DNA of 64,000 nt from G963664835 sp963664835 (GTDB lineage: Bacteria; Chloroflexota; UBA6077; FW602-bin22; JBCLEL01): contig CAXXUG010000006.1 of assembly GCA_963664835.2 (NCBI GenBank), forward strand, positions 58,786 to 122,785, written 5' to 3'. Within the stretch, counting starts at the first letter, position 1, and every line of letters starts with the position of its first letter. Position numbers and translations under genes: made by a program. Below are positions 9,216 through 18,313 of this stretch, one piece after another. The notes beneath the pieces were generated by a model. It saw only the letters and a list, made by a program, of their open reading frames with translations. It was not told the DNA's origin and did no database searches.

Positions 9216-9491
9216 CTAGTTCTTTGCCCTCTTGCGCCGGCCGCGCCAAAGGACTAGTAGGCCGCCGCCCCAGGTAATCAGGTATGCGACCACGAGGGCA
9301 CCCAGCGCAGATCCAATCGTGATTAACGTCTCGGTGTCTTCGCGGAGATTCACGAAACTTGCCAGTACAATCGCACCATAGGCGACAGCAACCACGGCGA
9401 TTATTTGCCGGAATTTGCGCCGGTTCACGAGGTACGTGAACGCGAGCATGGCTAGTAACAGCCCCCAGACCACCAGTTTGAATACAAGCAC
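9216..9491 (-). CDS. Small membrane protein of unknown function
   Basis: A 91-residue open frame rich in aliphatic residues, with three predicted membrane spans: about 3-21, 30-48 and 58-82. It ends in a basic tail (RGRRKRAKN), so the C-terminus should be cytoplasmic. The GTG start at 9491 has GAGG close by. No family is recognised. It sits alone between aroF and the divergent larB. A real gene is likely given the clean hydrophobic periodicity, but the function is unknown. Confidence 0.5.
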   Translation of the reverse strand: MLVFKLVVWGLLLAMLAFTYLVNRRKFRQIIAVVAVAYGAIVLASFVNLREDTETLITIGSALGALVVAYLITWGGGLLVLWRGRRKRAKN

Positions 9492-9642
9492 GTCCTCATA
9501 TCTCCCGTTCGCCAGGTGTTTAACTAAGGATTATAGTTGATCGTGTATAGTCCTCTTCATCTTATCTCATAACCGGACGTGATCGCTCATAGCTTGTCTT
9601 GCGGCGACCGGCACAGCGTGCTAGATTTTTCAAGCCAAGAGA

Positions 9643-10425
9643 ATGTCAGGATCGAACGAATTGGACGAGTCAGCCAATAAACCTGCCGATGCCTTATCCG
9701 CAATCGAGATGCTCGTCGACGGGGCCATAGCGCGTGGACATTCCCGGCCAGATTACGAGCGCGCAGGGCGCAAGGGCATACCGGAGGTGATCCTCGCGAC
9801 CAACAAAGCGACGGAGCAGATCGTCGACCTCGTAGATGGATTCGTATCGACGGTTGGCCGAGCGATAATAAGTGATATCCCCGCGGCCCGCGCCGGCGAG
9901 GTAGCCGGCCGGTTTCCTGACTCGAGTATGGAATACCACGAGTTGGCCAGGATGGCGGTGATTCGCGGTGAGAGCTTCCAGCGCCTTAGAACCGCCGGCC
10001 GGGTGGGAATCATTACCGCAGGGACTTCCGATCTGCCAATGGCCCAGCAAGCCGCGGTCATGGCGACTGAAATGGGTTGCCAGGTCAAAATAGTGAGCGA
10101 CGTTGGTGTTGCAGGGATTCATAGGTTGGTGGAGCCGCTTTCCCAGCTTCTCGATGCCGACGTTGACGTGCTAATCGTCGCAGCTGGGATGGACGGCGCA
10201 TTACCGTCGGTCGTCGCCGGCCTTGTACACTTGCCAGTTATTGGTTTGCCCACGTCGAACGGATATGGCCTTGGTGGCAAGGGACGCGCGGCTCTTCTGT
10301 CGATGTTGCAGACCTGCTCGCCGGGACTCGTCGTTGTCAACATCGACAACGGCGTCGGAGCCGGCGCCAGCGCGGCACTTATAGCGAACCGCGTAGCGAC
10401 AACCGACCGGCGAAACATATCTTGA
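9643..10425 (+). CDS. larB: LarB: nickel-pincer cofactor biosynthesis, NaAD carboxylase/hydrolase
   Basis: LarB carboxylates nicotinic acid adenine dinucleotide and splits the phosphoanhydride, giving the pyridinium biscarboxylate precursor of the nickel-pincer nucleotide. The 260-residue protein has the AIR-carboxylase-like (PurE) C-terminal half: GIITAGTSDLPMAQQAAVMATEMG, VDVLIVAAGMDGALPSVVAGL and PTSNGYGLGGKG. The N-terminal part has PEVILATNK. larC follows with a TTGA overlap. The usual partners larE and a nickel-pincer enzyme such as LarA are not in this window. Confidence 0.93.
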   Translation: MSGSNELDESANKPADALSAIEMLVDGAIARGHSRPDYERAGRKGIPEVILATNKATEQIVDLVDGFVSTVGRAIISDIPAARAGEVAGRFPDSSMEYHELARMAVIRGESFQRLRTAGRVGIITAGTSDLPMAQQAAVMATEMGCQVKIVSDVGVAGIHRLVEPLSQLLDADVDVLIVAAGMDGALPSVVAGLVHLPVIGLPTSNGYGLGGKGRAALLSMLQTCSPGLVVVNIDNGVGAGASAALIANRVATTDRRNIS

Positions 10426-11612
10426 GTGTCGCCTATTTCGACTGCTTCTCCGGCATCAGCGGTGACATGGCAGTGGGAGCCCTGCTCGACGCTGGCGTAC
10501 CTCTAGAGTATCTGAACGACCAGCTTAGTACTCTGCCGTTTTCCGGCTTTACCCTTTCATCCCACAGGGTCCAGCACAACGGGTTTATTGGCACTCAATT
10601 CTCGGTCGACGTCGCGGACGCCCAACCAGAGAGGCACCTAGGAGATATCGCCTCTGGCATCAATGCTTCGGGAATCTCTGCCCGGGCAAAAGCAACGGCG
10701 TTGTCGGTGTTCAATCATCTCGCCGAGGCAGAGGCCGCCGTCCATGGCGTTGAAATCGACCAGGTGCATTTTCACGAGGTCGGTGCTGTCGACTCGATTG
10801 TAGACATAGTCGGTGTCGCCGTGTGCCTCGACCGATTGGGCGTTGACGCGGTCTTCAGCTCACCGGTGCCGACCGGCTCCGGCACGGTTCGCACCGCTCA
10901 TGGCCTGATTCCGGTGCCCGGTCCTGCCGTTCTTTGGATGATGGCCGAATCCAAGATTCCAAGCCGGCCAGGTCTCGGACCAGGTGAGCTATCAACGCCG
11001 ACTGGGGTCGCCATTCTCTCCAGCTTGGCTCAATTCGAACAGCCGGATATGGCCCTGAGCGGAGTAGGAGTGGGCTACGGACAAAAGCGCTTCGAGTGGC
11101 CGAACATGTTGCGCGTCTGGCTGGCCGATCAACCGGGCGTTAACTCAGATCTCCAGGTCGGTACGGTTGTGGAAATCGAGGCGAATGTGGATGACATGAC
11201 TGCCGAAGCGATCGGCTGGACCGTTGAGGATCTAATGAGGAAGGGCGCTCTTGACGTGTTTCTAACGCCGATTCAAATGAAAAAAGGCCGACCCGCTACT
11301 AAAATCTCTGTTATAGCTGATCCGGCCGACCTGCGCCCGCTCAGCGAGTCAATGATTCGCCAAATGAGCACCCTGGGAGTCCGCTGGTCGACGAAATCGC
11401 GATTCATGGCCCGGCGCGAGTTGGAGACGATCGAGACGCCGTGGGGCCCGGCGCGCATTAAATGGAAACTGGTCGGCGAGGAGCGAAGCCCCTCTCCAGA
11501 GTATGAAGACGTCGCCGCAATCGCCGCGCGCGTTGGTCTGCCGTTTTCGAGCGTGCACAAAGAGGTCGCACGGTTAGCGCAGTCGGAGACCGCTGAGAAT
11601 CAACTTCGGTAG
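10422..11612 (+). CDS. larC: LarC: nickel insertion protein for the nickel-pincer cofactor
   Basis: CTP-dependent cyclometallase that inserts nickel into the pincer nucleotide. The 396-residue protein shows the N-terminal FDCFSGISGDMAVGALLDAGV, then VHFHEVGAVDSIVDIVG, PVPGPAVLW, STPTGVA, and a C-terminal ferredoxin-like part starting VEIEANVDDMTAEAIGW. It starts with TTG overlapping the larB stop (TTGA). Unlike the Lactobacillus plantarum gene, where a programmed frameshift joins larC1 and larC2, this one is a single uninterrupted frame. Confidence 0.93.
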   Translation: MSVAYFDCFSGISGDMAVGALLDAGVPLEYLNDQLSTLPFSGFTLSSHRVQHNGFIGTQFSVDVADAQPERHLGDIASGINASGISARAKATALSVFNHLAEAEAAVHGVEIDQVHFHEVGAVDSIVDIVGVAVCLDRLGVDAVFSSPVPTGSGTVRTAHGLIPVPGPAVLWMMAESKIPSRPGLGPGELSTPTGVAILSSLAQFEQPDMALSGVGVGYGQKRFEWPNMLRVWLADQPGVNSDLQVGTVVEIEANVDDMTAEAIGWTVEDLMRKGALDVFLTPIQMKKGRPATKISVIADPADLRPLSESMIRQMSTLGVRWSTKSRFMARRELETIETPWGPARIKWKLVGEERSPSPEYEDVAAIAARVGLPFSSVHKEVARLAQSETAENQLR

Positions 11613-11623
11613 GGTACACACAG

Positions 11624-14281
11624 GTGGCGTGGAAATCATCCCCAGTATCAAGTGACGAGATTCGATCCGCATTCTTGGAGTATTTTGCGGACCGGAATCA
11701 TCAGATCGTCTCTAGCTCATCGTTGGTTCCCATTGGGGACCCGACTTTATTGTTCGTCAACGCCGGCATGGTCCAATTCAAAGACGTATTCCTGGGAACC
11801 GAGCGCCGTCCATACAACCGTGCTACTACGGCCCAGAAGTGCGTGCGTGCCGGCGGCAAACATAACGATCTCGACGAAGTAGGACACACGGCGCGCCACC
11901 ACGTCTTCTTCGAAATGCTCGGGAATTTTTCCTTCGGTGACTACTTCAAACGCGATGCAATCGAGTTCGCTTGGGAGTTCATTACCGAGGTCGTCAATCT
12001 GCCGAAAGATAGCCTATGGGCTACGATTTTCGAAAGCGACGAGGAAGCGAACTCCCTTTGGCAGGAAATCGCCGAACTGCCGGCCGAGCGCGTAGTCCGG
12101 CTTGGTGAGAAGGACAATTTCTGGGCGATGGGCGATACCGGTCCGTGCGGTCCCTGTTCCGAGATCATGCTGGATCGAGGAGCCGATCACGGATGCGGCG
12201 TACCAGAGTGCGGCATCGGCCAGTGCGACTGCGACCGTTGGCTTGAGATCTGGAATCTGGTCTTTATGCAGTACAACTGCGACCAGAACGGCGAACTCAC
12301 ACCACTCCCTAAGCCCAGTATCGACACCGGAATGGGCCTCGAGCGCGTGGCCTCGGTGGTCCAAGGCGTTCCCACCAACTGGGATACCGATCTGTTCCGC
12401 CCAATTATTCGAAGGATCGAAGAGGTCTCCGATCGACCGTACCAGACTGACGGCCGCGGGTTCTCCCACCGAGTAATCGCCGACCACGTTCGGGCGTCGA
12501 CGTTCTTGATCGGCGATGGGGTCCTGCCCAGCAACGAAGGACAGGGTTACGTGCTGCGGCGCATCCTTCGAAGAGCAATCAGGCTTGGGAGAACAATAGG
12601 GGTTGAGCGCCAGTTTCTGGGCGAGATATCCGACTCGGTGATTGAGACGATGAAGGTCGCCTATCCCGAGCTTGCCCACCGGCGGGAGTTCATCTTGCAG
12701 GTGATCGATGGCGAAGAGGATCGCTTCAGGGGCACCCTGACCCATGGAATGAACGAGTTGGCAGTCCTGATAGACGACGTGCGCCAGCGCGGCGGCGATA
12801 CCGTGACCGGCGAGGAGGCTTTCCGCCTGCACGACACGTTCGGTTTCCCGAAAGAGCTGACAGCCGAGTTGGTCGCCGAAGCCGGTTTGAAACTTGATGA
12901 GTCTGGTTTCGCCATGGCGATGGAGAGGCAGCGTGAGATTGCTCGCGCGGCCTCCAGGTTCACCGAGGGAGACGACAACGAGACAGAGGAGTTGAGGTCC
13001 ATCGCGGAGGGTGGCGAGTTCGTTGGCTACGATGCCGACGAAGCCGACTCGACTATTTTGGCGATTCTCGAGGATGGCCGACGAGTCGACCGCGCCGGCA
13101 CCGACGCATCCGTGACTCTGGTTCTTCGTAGGACGCCCTTCTATGCCGAGGCCGGCGGTCAGGTTGGCGATACTGGATCCATAGTTGGAGCGCGCGGTCG
13201 TGCGGAAGTCTTGGATACCCAGCGCCCGGTCGAAAGCGTGATCGTCCACCGAGCGAAACTGGTCGAAGGCGAGCTATCCCAGGGAGAAAACGTCGTCGCC
13301 ACCATTGACGCCGAGCGGCGCCAACGGGTTCGCCGGCACCACACGGCGACGCACCTATTGCATCGGGCTCTGCGCGAAATGTTGGGTCAGCACGTCCACC
13401 AATCCGGCTCGCTGGTCGCTCCCGATCGCTTGCGGTTTGACTTTACTCACGTCGCGCCGATTCAGCCGGAGCAGATTGCTGAAATCGAGGCCTTGATAGC
13501 CCGACAAATCAGACTTGATCGACCCGTAAGCGCGACTTACACGACATACGACGCAGCCATCAAGGCCGGCGCCATGGCGCTATTCGGCGAGAAATACGGC
13601 GATGAGGTGCGGATGCTCGAGATAGACGGTTTCAGTCGCGAGCTCTGTGGCGGCACCCATGTCAGGAGGACCGGAGAAATAGGCAGTTTCCTGATCAGGT
13701 CCGAGACTGCCGTCGGTGCGGGCGTGCGGCGAATCGAGGCGCTGGCCGGCGATGCTGCCGATCTATTCGTTCGCGACCGACTGAACCTGTTGGCCCGATT
13801 GACCGACGAGCTTGGAAGCCAACCCTTGGCTCGTCTGCGAAACATACGGGATGAGCTCGGAGAAATGAAGAATCAGTTGGACAGGATACAGCGCGAGCAA
13901 GCCTCGACCTGGGTCGGAGAGTTGGCTTCTCGGGCACAATCCGTCGACGGATTGAAGGTCGTCGCGGCAAAGGTAGATGTAGGCAGCTTTGCCGAAATCC
14001 GCGAGTTGGGCGATTTGTTGCGCGACAGATTGGGAGAATCCGTGCTGGTACTGGCAAGCTCGGTTGATTCGCGTCCCGGCTTCGTCGGGATGGTTTCGTC
14101 CAGCGTTCGATTGCACGCCGGACGCTTGATCAATAACGTCGCGTCGATCGCCGGAGGGAGAGGCGGTGGACGGCCCGATGTCGCCCAGGCCGGCGGCGGG
14201 GATCTGGCGAAGATTGATGAGGCCTTGGCCAATGTGCCAAGGATCGTGGAGGAGATGCTCGAGAGGGAGGGGCGGCGGTGA
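11624..14281 (+). CDS. alaS: Alanyl-tRNA synthetase
   Basis: Charges tRNA-Ala. At 885 residues it is full length with all domains. The class II catalytic core has FVNAGMVQFKDVFLG and TTAQKCVRAGGKHNDLDEVG; a tRNA-recognition region follows. The editing domain has the zinc ligands in HHTATHLLH and ELCGGTHV, and the C-Ala domain has a glycine-rich SIAGGRGGGRPDVAQAGG. The GTG start at 11624 lies 11 bp after larC, so the gene is probably cotranscribed with larBC. Confidence 0.97.
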   Translation: MAWKSSPVSSDEIRSAFLEYFADRNHQIVSSSSLVPIGDPTLLFVNAGMVQFKDVFLGTERRPYNRATTAQKCVRAGGKHNDLDEVGHTARHHVFFEMLGNFSFGDYFKRDAIEFAWEFITEVVNLPKDSLWATIFESDEEANSLWQEIAELPAERVVRLGEKDNFWAMGDTGPCGPCSEIMLDRGADHGCGVPECGIGQCDCDRWLEIWNLVFMQYNCDQNGELTPLPKPSIDTGMGLERVASVVQGVPTNWDTDLFRPIIRRIEEVSDRPYQTDGRGFSHRVIADHVRASTFLIGDGVLPSNEGQGYVLRRILRRAIRLGRTIGVERQFLGEISDSVIETMKVAYPELAHRREFILQVIDGEEDRFRGTLTHGMNELAVLIDDVRQRGGDTVTGEEAFRLHDTFGFPKELTAELVAEAGLKLDESGFAMAMERQREIARAASRFTEGDDNETEELRSIAEGGEFVGYDADEADSTILAILEDGRRVDRAGTDASVTLVLRRTPFYAEAGGQVGDTGSIVGARGRAEVLDTQRPVESVIVHRAKLVEGELSQGENVVATIDAERRQRVRRHHTATHLLHRALREMLGQHVHQSGSLVAPDRLRFDFTHVAPIQPEQIAEIEALIARQIRLDRPVSATYTTYDAAIKAGAMALFGEKYGDEVRMLEIDGFSRELCGGTHVRRTGEIGSFLIRSETAVGAGVRRIEALAGDAADLFVRDRLNLLARLTDELGSQPLARLRNIRDELGEMKNQLDRIQREQASTWVGELASRAQSVDGLKVVAAKVDVGSFAEIRELGDLLRDRLGESVLVLASSVDSRPGFVGMVSSSVRLHAGRLINNVASIAGGRGGGRPDVAQAGGGDLAKIDEALANVPRIVEEMLEREGRR

Positions 14282-14299
14282 CTAAAGCGCGCCCGATGG

Positions 14300-15748
14300 G
14301 TGGAAGTGGCGGATAGCAAGGCCTACACTGTTCATATAGAACCGGACCAGAATCTCCAGGAAATTCGCTCGACGGTAGAATCCCTGCCGGACGGTCACGT
14401 GATCCTGTTGGCTCCGAACGGTAGCCGGGTCCTTCGCAGCGTTGCGGCGATGCGATTGGTACGTCGTACCGTGTCGCCGGAGGGGGCAGTCGCGATCGTC
14501 TCACCGGACCCCGAGATTCAAGCGTCCGGCCGGCTCGCCGGTCTGAATGTTCACCAGTCGTTTACCCAAGCCAGCCATGCCATCGCCGCTGGCAATTACG
14601 GACCACGAGGAGCCGGTTTGGGGACAGCCGGAGTCGCAATTGCGGGCGCGACCGGCCTAGGAATAATTTGCCTGCTTTTGGCGACGTTCGTGTTTGGCAC
14701 CTGGACCGAAGTGGTCTTGGAGCCAATGTCTCGTCAGGTGGAAGGAACCCTCGATCTGGGTCTGTCCTATGAGTTGCCGGTCCAACCTGGGCAGATCAGC
14801 GTGCGAGAGCACGCGAAGGTTGTCGAAATAAACCACCAGATCGAAACCACGGGCGTGCTTCACCAGGTGGAGCGCCAGTCGAGAGGCGTCGTTACGTTGG
14901 CAAATAGGCGCGATCAGGCGATTACCATTCCGGCGGGCACGTCTCTATGGAGCGAGTCCGGTGTGCGCTTCTTCATAAACGCTGCGGTCGATCTCCCTGC
15001 CAGTGTCAACAGCAAGGTCAGGGTTAATGTGATTGCTGAAGAACCGGGTGAGTCGGCTAATCTGCCCCGTCTCAGCATCACAAAAGTCGATGACAGGTTT
15101 GCCGAACATGTCTCGGTGTTCAACGAGCAGGCTACGGAGGGCGGGGGATTGTTCTCGGTGAAAATTGTCGCCGAGGCCGATATGGCCAGTCTGCGATCGA
15201 GGGTCTTGGAAATGGCACGCGATGACGCGATCACGGAGATCGCGTCGACGAAAGACGCCGACACGCTGGCGATCGTAGCTCTCAGCAGGCTGAGTGTGGT
15301 CGACGAGCAGTTCAGCCACAAACTTGGCGAGGAAAGCAAAAAGCTGCATGTCAGTTCGAAGATTCTGGTAAGAACGCCGCTAGTTTCATCGTTCGAACTG
15401 CAGCAAGCCGTTTCCGACCTCTGGAACGAGAATCTGCCAGTAGGATGGTCTATCAAGCCATCCTCCGTGGAGCTAATCGAGACGACCCCTCGGATTGAGG
15501 AAGAGTCCATCCAGTTGACAGTTGCCAGCCGCGGCCGCGCCGCACGCGATATCATGGATAGCGAGGTGGTTTCTACTGTTAGACTGAAGCCGGCCGTTGA
15601 AGCCCGCGAAGCCCTGATGGATAAGTTTCCCCTGGCGAGTCCACCGCTTGTGTCAGTTTATCCAAGTTGGCCCGGCATCAGCTTACGGGTGAATGTACAC
15701 ATAAAGGATGATGGTGCGTCTCAGCAAGTTCAGAATGCGCAATCTTGA
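14300..15748 (+). CDS. Baseplate-J-like membrane protein of unknown function
   Basis: A 482-residue protein between alaS and ruvX. The N-terminal about 85 residues (HVILLAPNGSRVLRSVAAMRLVRR, then AIVSPDPEIQA) look like a small alpha/beta domain. One membrane span follows (about 113-135). A large extracytoplasmic part comes next, with a repeat-like GVVTLANRRDQAITIPAGTSLWS motif and NVIAEEPGESANLP. These resemble the baseplate J/gp47 fold found in phage tails and in chromosomal Chloroflexota proteins of unknown role. There are no other phage genes nearby, so a prophage is unlikely. The GTG at 14306 is an equal start candidate. Confidence 0.6.
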   Translation: MEVADSKAYTVHIEPDQNLQEIRSTVESLPDGHVILLAPNGSRVLRSVAAMRLVRRTVSPEGAVAIVSPDPEIQASGRLAGLNVHQSFTQASHAIAAGNYGPRGAGLGTAGVAIAGATGLGIICLLLATFVFGTWTEVVLEPMSRQVEGTLDLGLSYELPVQPGQISVREHAKVVEINHQIETTGVLHQVERQSRGVVTLANRRDQAITIPAGTSLWSESGVRFFINAAVDLPASVNSKVRVNVIAEEPGESANLPRLSITKVDDRFAEHVSVFNEQATEGGGLFSVKIVAEADMASLRSRVLEMARDDAITEIASTKDADTLAIVALSRLSVVDEQFSHKLGEESKKLHVSSKILVRTPLVSSFELQQAVSDLWNENLPVGWSIKPSSVELIETTPRIEEESIQLTVASRGRAARDIMDSEVVSTVRLKPAVEAREALMDKFPLASPPLVSVYPSWPGISLRVNVHIKDDGASQQVQNAQS

Positions 15749-16152
15749 TGTTAGTTTGCCTTGACGTAGGGGCGCGTTGGGTTGGGGTCGCGAAAACCGA
15801 TGAAACTGAGACTATAGCTCTCCCCATCGCCACGTTTGACCGCCGCCGGCCGCGGGCTCGCGTAGAACTCTGCGACCTGCTTACCTGTATCTCACCGCGA
15901 TTGCTCATTGTTGGAGTGCCTACGTCGCCGGATGGCGGTGGCAGCAAGCAGGCACGGCCGATTCGCAGGTTCGCCAACCAGTTGGCCCGTCAAGCTCAGT
16001 TGGACGTGCAGTTTGTCGATGAGAGTCACACGACCGTTGTCGCCTCCGAATACCTTAGCGAGAGCTCCAGCAAACATCCTATTGACGCCATAGCTGCGGC
16101 CCTCATACTCGAGGGCCATCTCTCTCAAGTTAGCTCCAAGAGCCAACGATAG
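15748..16152 (+). CDS. ruvX: RuvX/YqgF-family RNase H-fold nuclease
   Basis: Putative pre-16S rRNA nuclease/Holliday-junction resolvase homologue of 134 residues. Seen are the first catalytic Asp in LDVGARWVGVA, the central LLIVGVP, VQFVDESHTTV and the last Asp in HPIDAIAAALIL. The ATG overlaps the preceding TGA by one base (tgATG); a TTG three bases earlier is possible. It is followed by mltG, the same pairing seen in many bacteria. The identity is clear although the sequence is somewhat diverged. Confidence 0.88.
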   Translation: MLVCLDVGARWVGVAKTDETETIALPIATFDRRRPRARVELCDLLTCISPRLLIVGVPTSPDGGGSKQARPIRRFANQLARQAQLDVQFVDESHTTVVASEYLSESSSKHPIDAIAAALILEGHLSQVSSKSQR

Positions 16153-16154
16153 AG

Positions 16155-17231
16155 ATGCGTTTCATTGCGGCAATCGGGCTTCTCGCGTTTCTCGCCGGCG
16201 CATTTGTAGTCTTCGGGTTTGTATCCTCGCTTTCGGTGAACCAATTCTTGGAAGACAGCCTCGTTTCGTGGTTAGACCAGCCGGCGTCAACGTCTGAAAT
16301 CAGGCCCCAGTCCATCGAATTCGAAGTCAAGTCGGGTGAAAGCGCCGATGAGATTGCCAGGAGATTGGAACAAGCGGGACTAATCCGCAATGCTATGTCT
16401 TTCAGCCTGATATCCAGGCTCCGCGCCGCGGACACCGCGCTCGAAGCCGGCGTCCACTACCTGCGTCCGGACATGTCTGTATCTGAGATATTAGTGGAGT
16501 TGGGAAGGGGTAGATCTAGGACGGTCCGCGTCACGTTACGGGAGGGACTGCGGATAGCTGAAATCGCCGATGAGCTTGCCGAAAACTCGGTCACGGATCG
16601 TGACAGTTTCGTTCGATTGGCAATCGGCAACGCACGATGGGTCGAAGACGTGACCGGCCGTCCACCTGGGGCCGGACTGGAGGGATACCTATTTCCTGAC
16701 ACCTACGACTTTGAGCTAGATCAGCAGGCCGAGGCTGTTATCGCTCAGTTGATACAAAACTTCCTGATCCGGTTCGATGAGGACCTGCAGGTGCAGGCGA
16801 GCGAAATGGGTCGGAGCGTGCACGAGGTCGTGACGCTGGCATCCATCGTGGAGAAGGAGGCCGTATTGCCCGCTGAACGGCCCATGATTGCGGCAGTGTT
16901 CCTAAACCGCCTTGAGCAGTCGATACCATTAGGGGCGGATCCAACTACCCAATACGCGCTGATTGGCGATGATGTTCCGCGCGAGAACTACTGGAAGATT
17001 GAGCTTACGATCGATGATTTGAACAACCCGTCCCCCTACAACACCCGTCTCAGTTCAAACATTGGACTGCCGCCAGGACCGATTTGCTCGCCCGGTTTGG
17101 ATTCAATCCGGGCTGTCCTGATGCCGGCCGACACCGATGCCCTCTTTTTCGTCGCTCGGCCGGACGGCTCTCACGCGTTCGCACGAACTCTCGAAGAGCA
17201 CAACATGAACGTTCGAAGATATCAGCGATAG
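16155..17231 (+). CDS. mltG: Endolytic murein transglycosylase MltG
   Basis: Cleaves nascent peptidoglycan strands at the membrane. An N-terminal anchor spans about residues 5-28. Next come a LysM-like ubiquitin-fold region (FEVKSGESADEIARRLEQAGLI) and the YceG catalytic domain, with LEGYLFPDTYDF, the catalytic Glu in ASIVEKEA, FLNRL, LGADPTTQYA, PYNTR and GLPPGPICSPG. Length 358 is normal. It starts two bases after ruvX and precedes aroE, a conserved neighbourhood. Confidence 0.95.
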   Translation: MRFIAAIGLLAFLAGAFVVFGFVSSLSVNQFLEDSLVSWLDQPASTSEIRPQSIEFEVKSGESADEIARRLEQAGLIRNAMSFSLISRLRAADTALEAGVHYLRPDMSVSEILVELGRGRSRTVRVTLREGLRIAEIADELAENSVTDRDSFVRLAIGNARWVEDVTGRPPGAGLEGYLFPDTYDFELDQQAEAVIAQLIQNFLIRFDEDLQVQASEMGRSVHEVVTLASIVEKEAVLPAERPMIAAVFLNRLEQSIPLGADPTTQYALIGDDVPRENYWKIELTIDDLNNPSPYNTRLSSNIGLPPGPICSPGLDSIRAVLMPADTDALFFVARPDGSHAFARTLEEHNMNVRRYQR

Positions 17232-17244
17232 CGGAGGCAGGCGG

Positions 17245-18105
17245 ATGCCAGCAAAGTTATTGGGATTGATCGGCTACCCAATCTCGCACTCCCTATCGCC
17301 CGTAACTCAACAGACCGCCTTGGATTTCAACGGTATCGATGGCCGCTTCGAACTGTGGAACACTCCGCCCGCGCAGGTCGCGGCCAGGGTCGCGAGCCTG
17401 CGCAAACCCGAGGTCATCGGCGCTTGTGTCACGATCCCCCATAAAGAGGCCGTGATCCCCTATCTCGACGAGATCGACTCGACCGCCCGTGAGATTGGGG
17501 CTGTCAATACAATCGTCAAGAGTGGAGGCCGCCTTTCCGGACACAACACCGACGCAGACGGCTTTGCACTTCCCCTCGAGCTGCAGCGTGGATACAGTCC
17601 TATCGACAAGCGTGTCGTCGTGCTCGGCGCCGGCGGAGCCGCAAAGGCGTGTGTCTGGGCACTCTTGGTGAGGGACGCGCTAACTGTGACTCTGCTGAAT
17701 AGAACTCTGGACCGTGCGAAGGCTCTAATTGAACAGCTTCCCCACAGTATGCGCGATCGAGTTGACGCGGACGTGCTGACAGCCGAATCCTGCCACCGGT
17801 ATATCCCAACCGCTGACCTCCTTGTAAATACAACTTCGGTTGGAATGCTTCACAGCGAGACTGAAGGCCACTCGCCCGTTCCCGTCTCCACGTTGCATCC
17901 CGGCCTGATGGTCTACGACATCGTCTACACTCCCGAGCAGACCCGCTTGTTGGCCGACGCTGCCACAGTCGGCGCGCAAATTCTCGGTGGTCTGCCGATG
18001 TTGGTGTACGGAGGTGCGATGTCGTTCGAGTTGTGGACCGGCCAGAAGGCGCCGGCCGGGCTGATGCTCGCCCGCGCCGAGGAGGCCTTGCGCCGGCGCA
18101 GCTAA
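17245..18105 (+). CDS. aroE: Shikimate dehydrogenase
   Basis: Reduces 3-dehydroshikimate with NADPH. The 286-residue protein has GYPISHSLSP (shikimate binding), TIPHKEAV (catalytic Lys), NTDADGF (catalytic Asp), the NADP loop GAGGAAKA followed by NRT, and a C-terminal LPMLVYGGAMSFELWTGQKAP. ATG 17245 follows GGAGGCAGGCGG. It lies downstream of mltG, away from the aroFAC block on the opposite strand, so the shikimate genes are split over at least two transcripts. Confidence 0.95.
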   Translation: MPAKLLGLIGYPISHSLSPVTQQTALDFNGIDGRFELWNTPPAQVAARVASLRKPEVIGACVTIPHKEAVIPYLDEIDSTAREIGAVNTIVKSGGRLSGHNTDADGFALPLELQRGYSPIDKRVVVLGAGGAAKACVWALLVRDALTVTLLNRTLDRAKALIEQLPHSMRDRVDADVLTAESCHRYIPTADLLVNTTSVGMLHSETEGHSPVPVSTLHPGLMVYDIVYTPEQTRLLADAATVGAQILGGLPMLVYGGAMSFELWTGQKAPAGLMLARAEEALRRRS

Positions 18106-18313
18106 TCGAGTCCGCCTCCTGGGTCTCACGATGTCTTTTTCCGGCGCCTAGAGCCTGTGCTATACTCCATTCTTGGTTTCCGCTTGGTTGCAATTTCACA
18201 CGCCTTCTGACCGGCCGGGCTGTGTTCTAATTTGGGTTTGAATGACCTGCCGGAATGATGGAGGCGGAGGTCTGGGCGTCTAGTTCGCTCGGAGAAACGA
18301 ATGGGAGAAGTTG

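Noticed and set aside
12014..13249. A 411-codon open frame antisense to alaS
   Set aside because: The sense frame has all AlaRS motifs, and the antisense product has no domain and no ribosome-binding site.
14300..15748. Prophage remnant suggested by the baseplate-J-like domain
   Set aside because: No capsid, tail, terminase or integrase genes nearby; flanked by alaS and ruvX in a housekeeping order.
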